Assembly: GCF_946476835.1 (NCBI RefSeq)
Contig: NZ_CAMKWA010000002.1
Span: 186,001-250,000, forward strand
Reading direction: 5' to 3'
Length of the DNA: 64,000 nucleotides
Source of the DNA: an uncultured Neokomagataea sp.
GTDB taxonomy: Bacteria > Pseudomonadota > Alphaproteobacteria > Acetobacterales > Acetobacteraceae
Both the position numbers and the translations under genes were made by a program. The notes below the pieces were generated by a model. The model saw nothing but the letters and a program-made list of their open reading frames with translations, was not told where the DNA came from and ran no database searches. This document shows positions 40,655 to 49,234 of this stretch, piece after piece (within the stretch, counting starts at the first letter, position 1; each line of letters opens with the position of its first letter).

Positions 40655-41461
40655 TTATAGACTTTGATGTCGAAAGCGCCCCGGACGCACTCCAGTCAAA
40701 GCCGTAAAAGCTTTTGCAAATGCACTGAGCGATGCATATCCCACTTCAACCGACACATCGGTCACTCGCCCTCCTTCGGCAAGGAGGGTTGCCGCATGAA
40801 ATAATCTCGCTTGGGTAATCCACTCCTGCCAAGTCATTCCAGTCTCTTTTATGAAATAACGGCGGAAACTACGTTCTGACATACCCGCATGCGCCAGCGC
40901 GCATGACTGGCTGGTTTGCCCCAGATCGTTCAGCGCTCCATCCATGGCCCTCTGAAGCGCAGGGTGCATCGCCCGTGGTAAAATAAAAGGACACCTTGCG
41001 GTATTTTCTATCTGCTCCTTACAAAGGAGGACAAATGTCTGAAAAAAACTTTGTACCACAATGCTACTGTCACTGGCGCCATCAGACAAATGTAATGCGT
41101 GCAAAAACATCTCACGCAACAACGACGTTACTACAAATGTTCTGATCTCTGAATACACACCCGGAAATTCTATCGGGTTAAAGAAAAGGGAAATACCATC
41201 TAAATTGCGGATCATTGTTCGGTGGCGCGTATGGGGTGGAATCCATATTGCATGGCCAGCAGGCAGAAGGTGCCGCCCTTCTGGACCTTCCACTTGAGTA
41301 GTACCTTTTCTAGCATACGTTATCTGGTGGTAAGGGTGTGTATGCCAATCATAGAAAATAGCTTCTGTTGACTTCTTAATTGCAAAACTATTCGCCTGCA
41401 CACGATCCAAACCATTCTCTGCCAAAACAGTTTGCGTTTCCGCAACAGTCAGGATTTTCAT
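40655..41461 (-). CDS. AraC-family regulator with N-terminal cupin
   Basis: Cupin segment DWHTHPYHQITYARKGTTQVEGPEG...LPAGHAIWIPPHTRH; C-term GYASLSAFAKAFTALTGVRPGRFR. Confidence 0.9.
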   Translation of the reverse strand: MKILTVAETQTVLAENGLDRVQANSFAIKKSTEAIFYDWHTHPYHQITYARKGTTQVEGPEGRHLLPAGHAIWIPPHTRHRTMIRNLDGISLFFNPIEFPGVYSEIRTFVVTSLLREMFLHALHLSDGASDSSIVVQSFFQTFVLLCKEQIENTARCPFILPRAMHPALQRAMDGALNDLGQTSQSCALAHAGMSERSFRRYFIKETGMTWQEWITQARLFHAATLLAEGGRVTDVSVEVGYASLSAFAKAFTALTGVRPGRFRHQSL

Positions 41462-41481
41462 TTGGCCGGTATCCGTTGTTT

Positions 41482-41509
41482 TATGACCGAAAATCGTCAG
41501 ACGGTCATA
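41482..41509. promoter_or_regulatory. Inverted repeat in the divergent araC/methyltransferase promoter
   Basis: TATGACCG-N12-CGGTCATA, 20-bp centre-to-centre spacing. Confidence 0.5.
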
Positions 41510-41544
41510 TCACTTTTCCATATACCTAAACGGTACAGAAAGGA

Positions 41545-42327
41545 ATGAAGATGCCTGCCTCTTACACACCACATGACCAAAAAATTATCGACCAATTTAC
41601 ACGTTGGGCAAAGCCATTTGCAGAACTACCCATCCACGCGGAGGCGGACAGTCTTCGTGAAGTAATAACAGCCTGTAACATAACAGAAGCTTCAACCGTT
41701 CTGGACGTTGCCTGTGGACCGGGCATTGTGGCCTGTGCGCTCGCGCAAGAAGGAGCATGTGTCACCGGCATTGACTTGACCCCCCGCATGATTGCCCAAG
41801 CGCATGATCGTGCGGTCAAAAACAATGTAACCGTCAATTTTCAGGTCGGAGACGCTCGCAGTCTACCGTTCAAAGACTCCTCTTTTGATCGGGTTGTAAC
41901 ACGTTACAGCTTTCATCATATGGAAAACCCTCGTGAGGTTCTGGCAGAAATGATACGTGTCTGCCGCCCCAATGGACGCCTTATTGTTATTGATGCAACG
42001 CCTGCACCCGCAGCACAGCAAGGATACGATCAGGCCGAAAAACTACGTGATGCATCCCACACAAGTGCCCTGACCCTTACACAATTACTATCACTCGGAA
42101 ATGATGCAGGATTATCTCATATCTTAACCAATCAATATCGCCTTGAATCCCGGCTAGAGGATCAAGTCGCCCCGGAAGACTGGAGCGCTTTAAAGGCAAT
42201 ATTTTTAGAAGATATTCGCTGTGGTCTAGACCGCCTTGGTATGGGCGCGTGGCAAGCAGAAGACGGAATCCGTTTTCATTTTCCAATCTCAATTGTTTCG
42301 TGGTCAAAACCATCCAACATGTATTAA
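41545..42327 (+). CDS. SAM-dependent class I methyltransferase
   Basis: VLDVACGPGIVACALAQEGACVTGIDLTPRMIAQA; VVTRYSFHHMENP. Confidence 0.93.
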   Translation: MKMPASYTPHDQKIIDQFTRWAKPFAELPIHAEADSLREVITACNITEASTVLDVACGPGIVACALAQEGACVTGIDLTPRMIAQAHDRAVKNNVTVNFQVGDARSLPFKDSSFDRVVTRYSFHHMENPREVLAEMIRVCRPNGRLIVIDATPAPAAQQGYDQAEKLRDASHTSALTLTQLLSLGNDAGLSHILTNQYRLESRLEDQVAPEDWSALKAIFLEDIRCGLDRLGMGAWQAEDGIRFHFPISIVSWSKPSNMY

Positions 42328-42361
42328 GATACAATACTCATCTTTATTTTCTAATTATAAT

Positions 42362-42416
42362 GAGACTGACTGCTATCTTATTCCGAGTATTTTTTCAGAA
42401 AGATAACAGTCAGCTC
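42362..42416 (-). terminator. Long imperfect hairpin downstream of the glycosyltransferase gene
   Basis: CTGACTGCTATCTT (42366-42379) / AAGATAACAGTCAG (42400-42413); the single mismatch is a G-U pair in minus-strand RNA. Confidence 0.5.
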
Positions 42417-42461
42417 GTTAAGGGCGTTTCGTTATGAGCGCAAATTCACTCTCAACATCAC

Positions 42462-43502
42462 TCAAAAAAACGGATGCAGCGCGTTTTCAAACAAATCCGT
42501 GCAGGCTTCCCACGTGAAGCGCTCGGCATGTTTCCGGCATTCTGCCCGATCAGCCTTCAGCGCCGCCAAACACGCAGCCTTCAGGTCAGGCCCAACAGAA
42601 CCAATACGCCCATCCGTCCCGGCAAGAATATCGCGTGGCCCCGTCACATCATATGCGGCGCACGGCGTGCCACTGGCCAATGCCTCCAACAACACAAGGC
42701 CAAACGTATCCGTCACACTTGGGAACACGAAAACGTCTCCCCCGGCATAAGCTGCGGACAGTTCACCCTCGTCCAAACGGCCCGTAAAAAAAGCCTGAGG
42801 AAATTTCTGCTCCAAAGCCGGGCGCTGTGGCCCATCACCTACAACCACTTTCGTTCCAGGAAGGTCGAGCGACAAAAACGCCTCAATATTCTTTTCAACT
42901 GCAACGCGCCCAACATAAATAAAAATCGGCCCCGGCACTCCAAGGCGTGCTTGCCAGTCACAACGTGGCTCCGGCGCGAAACGCTCCAAATTAACCCCAC
43001 GCGTCCATGGGCTTAAACGCGTAAAGCCACGGCCTTCCAGATCTTTCCGCAAGCTTGCCGTGGCAACCAACGTCGCCGAGGCCGCATTATGAAAATGCCG
43101 TAGCAAACGATAAGACAGGTTCAGACCAAACTTAATCCGCGCCTGCACATATTCCGGGAAACGTGTGTGATAGGACGTCGTAAACGGCACACCCTTCTTA
43201 CGCGCCCAACGCCAAGCGGCCCAGCCAATGGGGCCTTCTGTAACGATGTGCAAAACCTCAGGGCGAAACTCCCGCATAATCTGCGCGAACTTCCCACCCG
43301 GCCGCGTCGCCAAGCGAATTTCTGGATAGGTCGGGCACGGCACCGTGTGGAACTGATCTGGCCCCACAACACGCACCTCATGGCCGCGCTTGCGCAGTTC
43401 TTCTACCACGATGGACATTGTCCGCACAACGCCATTGACCTGAGGGTGCCACGCATCCGTAGCAATCAAAATACGTCGTAAAACGCGAGGTGTCTCTGTC
43501 AC
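42462..43502 (-). CDS. Glycosyltransferase family 4 (GPGTF fold), candidate Agt-like glycolipid glycosyltransferase
   Basis: ATDAWHPQVNGVVRTMSIVVEEL, YVGRVAVEKNIEAFL, FVFPSVTDTFGLVLLEALASGTP. Confidence 0.9.
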   Translation of the reverse strand: MTETPRVLRRILIATDAWHPQVNGVVRTMSIVVEELRKRGHEVRVVGPDQFHTVPCPTYPEIRLATRPGGKFAQIMREFRPEVLHIVTEGPIGWAAWRWARKKGVPFTTSYHTRFPEYVQARIKFGLNLSYRLLRHFHNAASATLVATASLRKDLEGRGFTRLSPWTRGVNLERFAPEPRCDWQARLGVPGPIFIYVGRVAVEKNIEAFLSLDLPGTKVVVGDGPQRPALEQKFPQAFFTGRLDEGELSAAYAGGDVFVFPSVTDTFGLVLLEALASGTPCAAYDVTGPRDILAGTDGRIGSVGPDLKAACLAALKADRAECRKHAERFTWEACTDLFENALHPFF

Positions 43503-44407
43503 GCTGTTTGCTTTGCTTCAATCGTGGTCTCAGATGCCATACCCTGCTGCATCATCTGCGCTAGTACAGGCTTCAAATCATCCCCAAGCGCACCAGCAGG
43601 CTTGTTGATTTCAGAGAGAGTGGTTTTCCATGCCTCATGCATCCGCGCGGTCCAGTCCACGAGTTCAAACTGGCCATCCCATTTTTCCACCAGAGCCGTG
43701 CAGCTTTCGACCCAATCCCCTGTGTTCATATAGGTCACACCGCCAATATCGCGGATTTCAGCCGTATGAATATGCCCACAAATCACACCATCTGCGCCAA
43801 TCTGCTTCGCTTCACGCGCCAGAGCCATCTCAAAACGATCAATCGCTTTAACCGCACTTTTCACGCGCTTTTTGGCCCATGCAGAGAACGAGCGATACGG
43901 CAAACCTAACTTACGACGCGCGACGTTAATCCAACGATTAAGGAAAAGCGCCGCCGTATAGGCATGATCACCCAACACAGCCAAGAGCGGATAACAGCGG
44001 ACGATGCTATCAAACTCATCGCCATGAATAACCAAATATTTACGCCCATCCGCAGCAACATGCTCAGCCTTTGGCACCAAGCGGATAGACGCAATTTTCA
44101 ATTCCATCGAAAGCCAGTTGCGCAGCATTTCGTCATGGTTACCGGGGATGTAAATAACTTCCGTGCCATTGCGCGCCAACCGCAGAATAAGACGCAAGAA
44201 TTCATCATGCGCTTCATCCCAATACCACGCCCGCCGAAGTCTCCACCCGTCAATAATATCACCAACAAGGTAGAGGCGTTCACACGTAATAGTACGCAAG
44301 AAATCAGTCGTCAGAGCAACACGACTTCCTCGTGTACCCATATGAATGTCCGAAATAAAAACCGATCGGTAAGACGTCGGCTCGGAACTTTCCACTGTGA
44401 AACGCAT
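43499..44407 (-). CDS. Calcineurin-like metallophosphoesterase of LpxH-like/PlcP type
   Basis: VFISDIHMGTRGS, LVGDIIDGWRLRRAWYWDEAHDEF, IPGNHDEML, VICGHIHTAEI, NTGDWVESCTALVE. Confidence 0.9.
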   Translation of the reverse strand: MRFTVESSEPTSYRSVFISDIHMGTRGSRVALTTDFLRTITCERLYLVGDIIDGWRLRRAWYWDEAHDEFLRLILRLARNGTEVIYIPGNHDEMLRNWLSMELKIASIRLVPKAEHVAADGRKYLVIHGDEFDSIVRCYPLLAVLGDHAYTAALFLNRWINVARRKLGLPYRSFSAWAKKRVKSAVKAIDRFEMALAREAKQIGADGVICGHIHTAEIRDIGGVTYMNTGDWVESCTALVEKWDGQFELVDWTARMHEAWKTTLSEINKPAGALGDDLKPVLAQMMQQGMASETTIEAKQTA

Positions 44408-44589
44408 GGGACCCGCCCCCTCGCTATTACAGTCCTAGGACGTATTCTGTCTTAAACGATTCCTCCTCTGTGCCACGTGACAGTTTCATGATTTCGCTTC
44501 CGTGCCGATAGTCAGAACCCCAAGAATAGCGTTCAAATCATTCCATAGAGGCTTAACCTTATTATGCGGTTTCGACAGGAGACGGCACC

Positions 44590-45495
44590 ATGTACGTGAT
44601 CCACAATCCCACAGCGGGCCGCCGCAACACACGCAAACTCTGGGCCGTTCTCGACTGCCTTCTTGCGCATGGCATTTCCGTTAAAATCATGGAGACCCGT
44701 TACGGTGGGCACGCCTCAAGCCTTGCCCGAGAAGCCGCTGAGGCTGGCGCACGCATCATCATTGCCGCAGGCGGCGATGGCACCATTGCAGAAACTGTCG
44801 CCGGTATGATCGGCAGTTCAGCCCGCCTAGGGATTATCCCTCTCGGCACGGCCAATGTTCTCGCCCATGAATATGACATCCCCTTCCATACCAAAGACCT
44901 CGCCGCCACTCTGACATCCCCACACAGCACCCCTCTCTGGCCAGGCATGATGCAAACCAATCATCAAACCAAACTTTTTGTTCAGATGGTTGGTGCCGGT
45001 TTTGACGCCCATGTCGTGCATGCCATCAACCTACGCCTCAAACGCGCTGTCGGGCGGAATGCCTATATCATTCAAACACTGACAGAACTGCCCAAATACC
45101 CCTTCCCAGACCTAACCGTCACCGTCGATGGCAGCACCTATACCGCCGCCAGTGCCATTATCAGCAAAGGCCGCCTCTATGGTGGACCTTACACACTCGA
45201 CCCAACCGCGCGCCCAGATCGCCCAGGATTTTCCATTACTTTATTCCGCCATGGCGGTGTTTTTTCTGCCCTACGCGCAGGAATGGCGCTCCCACAAAGC
45301 CGCATGAGCCGCCTACCGGGGGTTATCTCCCTCAAGGGGGCACACGTGACAATCTCTCACCCCGATGGCGTCCCCCTTCAAGCTGATGGAGACGCCGCCG
45401 GTCATACGGCGGTTACCCTCAAAGATGCAGCACAACCTGTGCAACTCGCCACACCTGCCAAAAACCCGTTTATCGACTCACGACTCTTCACCTGA
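44590..45495 (+). CDS. Diacylglycerol/lipid kinase family protein
   Basis: HNPTAGRRNTRKLWAVL, IIAAGGDGTIAETVAGM, LGIIPLGTANVLAHEY. Confidence 0.93.
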   Translation: MYVIHNPTAGRRNTRKLWAVLDCLLAHGISVKIMETRYGGHASSLAREAAEAGARIIIAAGGDGTIAETVAGMIGSSARLGIIPLGTANVLAHEYDIPFHTKDLAATLTSPHSTPLWPGMMQTNHQTKLFVQMVGAGFDAHVVHAINLRLKRAVGRNAYIIQTLTELPKYPFPDLTVTVDGSTYTAASAIISKGRLYGGPYTLDPTARPDRPGFSITLFRHGGVFSALRAGMALPQSRMSRLPGVISLKGAHVTISHPDGVPLQADGDAAGHTAVTLKDAAQPVQLATPAKNPFIDSRLFT

Positions 45496-46206
45496 GTTCC
45501 AAAACGCCTGCCGAACACCTTCCATATCTTCAACACGCTCCATCGCAATATCCAGCTCTTCCACTTGCACGGCTGTTGCGTAGAGCGTGAAGGACAACTC
45601 CACCTCGTCATCACCAAATGGATGGTCCTCAATCTGCCGGACGGGATAGCTGGCCAACTCCAAAATCTCCGCAACGGCATCACGCAGATCAGACCGCACC
45701 CAACGTTCACAAATCACATAAACCACATAAGTGGCCTCACCGCTTTCCTCACGGAACGGCAAACGATTGATGTGATTAACAAGCGGCCTCAGCAGCGTGT
45801 TTGATGCCAAGACGAAAAACGCCGCTAAAAACGCTTCATCCAAAATCCCGGCACCAGCACATGCCCCCACCGCGCCGGAGCCCCACACGGTCGCCGCGGT
45901 GTTCAGGCCAGACACACTAGCCCCTTCTTTCATAATCGCCCCGGCCCCCAAAAAGCCGATACCCGACACGACATAGGCCACAATCGTAATCGCCGTCTGA
46001 GAGCCACCCTGCAACTCATGCAGACGCGTCCCCAGAGACACAAAAATCGCAGCCCCAACAGCAACCAGCGTATTCGTACGCAACCCCGCCGTACGCTGCC
46101 GCACCTGCCGTTCAATGCCGATGATCCCGCCCAGCACAAACGCGCAAAGCAGATTCACCAGAGTTTCACCCGTTTCACTTAAGGTCGCAAAATGCCAGCC
46201 GCTCAT
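45478..46206 (-). CDS. MgtC/SapB family protein
   Basis: FVLGGIIGIERQVRQRTAGLRTNTLVAVGAAIFV. Confidence 0.92.
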   Translation of the reverse strand: MSGWHFATLSETGETLVNLLCAFVLGGIIGIERQVRQRTAGLRTNTLVAVGAAIFVSLGTRLHELQGGSQTAITIVAYVVSGIGFLGAGAIMKEGASVSGLNTAATVWGSGAVGACAGAGILDEAFLAAFFVLASNTLLRPLVNHINRLPFREESGEATYVVYVICERWVRSDLRDAVAEILELASYPVRQIEDHPFGDDEVELSFTLYATAVQVEELDIAMERVEDMEGVRQAFWNSGEES

Positions 46207-46235
46207 GAAGCCTCTTTATTTGTCTGATCGTGCAC

Positions 46236-49022
46236 TCACACCCACCCGAAGCGGCGCGCATAAAATCTCTTCATGACTGTCGTCAGCACAGCATAACCCA
46301 GCACAATCAGCATAAGCCATGGGTAAAACGTGCCCGGAAGTGCCTCAAACCCAAAATACCCCGCCAAAGGGCTCATCGGCAAAAAGATCCCTAGCGCGAT
46401 AATCAGCACCGTCGTCACGATCAGCGGAAAAGATGCCGTGCTTTGCAAAAATGGCAACTTGGGAGAGCGGATCATGTGCACAATCAATGTCTGGGTCAAA
46501 AGACCTTCCACAAACCACCCTGACTGAAACAAGGCTTGATGCGCAATATCATCAGCGCCGAACACCCACCACAACAGCATATACGTCGCGATATCAAACA
46601 CCGAACTCAATGGACCGAAAAAGAGCATGAAGCGCCCAACATCCTTTGGGTTCCACTTCAAAGGCTTTGCCACCAAATCACGGTCCACATTGTCAAAAGG
46701 CAGCGCAATTTGCGAGATATCGTACAGCAAATTTTGCACCAGAAGCTGTAACGGCAGCATCGGCAAAAAGGGTAAAAATGCACTGCCAATCAACACCGAG
46801 AACACATTCCCGAAATTAGAACTCGCCGTCATACGAATATATTTGAGCATATTCACAAAGGTCCGGCGCCCTTCCAAAACGCCCTGCTCCAACACCATCA
46901 AACTCTTTTCTAGTAAGATAATATCTGCCGCCTCCTTCGCGATATCGACGCCCGTATCAACCGAGATACCCACATCAGCCGCACGCAAAGCCGGGGCATC
47001 ATTAATCCCATCCCCCATAAAGCCCACAACATGCCCATTGGCACGCAAAGCACCGACAATCCGGTCTTTATGCGCTGGGGTCAGGCGCGCAAACAACTGG
47101 TGCCGCTCAACCGCATGCGCCAGCGTCTCATCATTCATCTTCTCAATCTGAACGCCCAGCAAATAGCGGCAATGCTCCAACCCCACTTGGCGGCAGACCT
47201 GCAAGGCCACAAGCTCCGTATCCCCAGTCAGAACCTTTACCGCCACACCGTGCGATGCCAAAGCCTTCAACGCTGGGGCCGTGCTTTCCTTCGGCGGATC
47301 CAAAAAGGCCATATACCCTAGCAGCGTTAGCCCAGCTTCATCCGGCACACCAAAAACCGATTGCTCACCCAAATCCTCACGAATGGCCACGGCAACCACG
47401 CGCAAGCCCTGCCGATTCAAATCAGCCGCTACCGCCCGAACACGCTCCAACATTTCTTGGTCCAGAGCGGTGCTTTCAGCCTGCTTACTCAAACGCACAT
47501 GCGTACAGGCCGACAGAATTTCCTCCAGCGCACCTTTACAAATTAACGTCCGTTCACCGCTTCCACCTTCCACGATGACCGACATACGCTTGCGCTCAAA
47601 ATCAAACGGAACCTCGTCAACCTTGGTGTAACCCTGCGCATTCACCAACTCATGCTGTAACTCCACATGCTGCAAAACGGCATGATCCAGAAGGTTTTTT
47701 AGCCCCGTCTGATACGCACTATTCAAATACGCATAACGCAACACATCATCTGAAGAGTCACCCAGCACATCGGTATGACGCTCCAGCGCAATCCGATCCT
47801 GCGTTAACGTCCCCGTCTTATCGGTACAAAGAACATCCATCGCTCCAAAATTCTGGATTGCGTCCAGATGCTTCACGATAACCTTCTTGCGGGACAGTGC
47901 CACCGCGCCCTTCGCCAAGGTTGACGTCACAATCATCGGCAACATTTCAGGCGTCAGCCCCACCGCTACCGATAATGCAAATACCGAAGCCTCGACCCAG
48001 CTTCCTTTCGTGAACCCATTAATCAAGAGCACTACTGGCGCCATAATCAGCGCAAAACGGATCAAGAGCCAGCTAACACCATTCACCCCAGCTTGAAACG
48101 CCGTCGTGCTCCGGTCCTGCATGCCCAAACGTTCAGACAATGTCCCAAAATACGTCTGACGCCCCGTCGCCACCACCAGTGCGACGGCCGAACCCGAAAC
48201 GACATTTGTGCCCATGAACACCAAATTCGCGGCATCAAACACCGTCTCAAAGGGCTGATCCAATGCCGAAAACTTTTCAACGGGCAATGCTTCCCCCGTC
48301 ATGGCAGCTTGGGAGACAAACAAATCTTTAGCCGTTAGCAAACGGCAATCCGCCGGGATCATATCCCCGGCCGAGAGAACCACATGATCACCCGGTACCA
48401 ACTCACTGATCGGTACTTCGACATGCCGAGTATCACTATCCAAATGCAGGTTCACGCCAAAATATTTGCGCCCAATCCCGACAATTTCATCATTCATAGA
48501 CGGACGGCGGAGCACGGAGGCTGTGGTGCTCACCATATTTTTCAAGCGTTCCGCCGCTTGATTGGACCGTCCCTCCTGCACGAACCGAATCAGCGTGCTC
48601 AGCAGCACCATCGTGCCAATAACAATGGTGGCCCGCAGATCATGCGTCAGCCCTGATAGCAGAGCCAAAATACTCAAAAGAACATTAAACGGGTTCCGAT
48701 AGCACTGCCACAAATGCCGCCACCACGGCATAGCAGCTTCATAGTCAACCGTATTCGGACCAAAACGCTTGCGGTATTTTTCAACCTCAAGCTCCGTCAA
48801 ACCCTCTTCATGCGAAGACAAACGCGCAATAGCTTCCAGCACATCATCTTGCGCCACACGCCGCATCGCCCGAGAAACATACCGAAAAGCCCGGTCATGC
48901 TTAGGGTTCGCAGAAGAACGAAACGTCTCCAAAATCGCTCTTCGTCGTAAATGCCGAGCCGTCTTGTGGCGCGTGAAAAACACACCAAACAAGGCCTGAA
49001 ACAAACGATCAAAATGGCTCAT
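46236..49022 (-). CDS. mgtA: Mg2+-importing P-type ATPase (start at MSHFDRLFQ; track ORF to 49082)
   Basis: MDVLCTDKTGTLTQDRI, GFMGDGINDAPALRAADVGISVDTGVDIAKEAADIILL. Confidence 0.94.
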   Translation of the reverse strand: MSHFDRLFQALFGVFFTRHKTARHLRRRAILETFRSSANPKHDRAFRYVSRAMRRVAQDDVLEAIARLSSHEEGLTELEVEKYRKRFGPNTVDYEAAMPWWRHLWQCYRNPFNVLLSILALLSGLTHDLRATIVIGTMVLLSTLIRFVQEGRSNQAAERLKNMVSTTASVLRRPSMNDEIVGIGRKYFGVNLHLDSDTRHVEVPISELVPGDHVVLSAGDMIPADCRLLTAKDLFVSQAAMTGEALPVEKFSALDQPFETVFDAANLVFMGTNVVSGSAVALVVATGRQTYFGTLSERLGMQDRSTTAFQAGVNGVSWLLIRFALIMAPVVLLINGFTKGSWVEASVFALSVAVGLTPEMLPMIVTSTLAKGAVALSRKKVIVKHLDAIQNFGAMDVLCTDKTGTLTQDRIALERHTDVLGDSSDDVLRYAYLNSAYQTGLKNLLDHAVLQHVELQHELVNAQGYTKVDEVPFDFERKRMSVIVEGGSGERTLICKGALEEILSACTHVRLSKQAESTALDQEMLERVRAVAADLNRQGLRVVAVAIREDLGEQSVFGVPDEAGLTLLGYMAFLDPPKESTAPALKALASHGVAVKVLTGDTELVALQVCRQVGLEHCRYLLGVQIEKMNDETLAHAVERHQLFARLTPAHKDRIVGALRANGHVVGFMGDGINDAPALRAADVGISVDTGVDIAKEAADIILLEKSLMVLEQGVLEGRRTFVNMLKYIRMTASSNFGNVFSVLIGSAFLPFLPMLPLQLLVQNLLYDISQIALPFDNVDRDLVAKPLKWNPKDVGRFMLFFGPLSSVFDIATYMLLWWVFGADDIAHQALFQSGWFVEGLLTQTLIVHMIRSPKLPFLQSTASFPLIVTTVLIIALGIFLPMSPLAGYFGFEALPGTFYPWLMLIVLGYAVLTTVMKRFYARRFGWV

Positions 49023-49030
49023 AAACATTC

Positions 49031-49047
49031 CCGGTTTTAAAAACCGG
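49031..49047 (-). promoter_or_regulatory. Hairpin immediately upstream of the mgtA ATG
   Basis: CCGGTTTTAAAAACCGG, 8 nt from the ATG at 49022, overlapping the expected SD position. Confidence 0.4.
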
Positions 49048-49200
49048 CCCCTATGCAGGAGAAATACCGACAAACGCAGCATGGAGTGAGGCGGGTTCTA
49101 ATCTCAGAACAGCACCGCCCTCAGTTGCGGGGGCAATGTGCACACCCTCTCACAACAGAGCAATCCAATATGAATATATATGAGAATACTTAAAGTTTAT

Positions 49201-49226
49201 GGGAGATATACTAAAGTATACCTCCC
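49201..49226 (-). terminator. Hairpin downstream of the efflux operon
   Basis: GGGAGATATACT-AA-AGTATACCTCCC; single mismatch is G-U on minus-strand RNA. Confidence 0.5.
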
Positions 49227-49234
49227 ACTACACA

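Noticed and set aside
44408-44589. Pho box upstream of the plcP-like gene
   Set aside because: Only one half-site-like CTGTCAC (44477-44483, minus strand); the second repeat does not match, so not called
49083-49234. Canonical M-box riboswitch or enteric mgtL leader
   Set aside because: No recognisable consensus; only a local hairpin and an in-frame upstream ATG were seen
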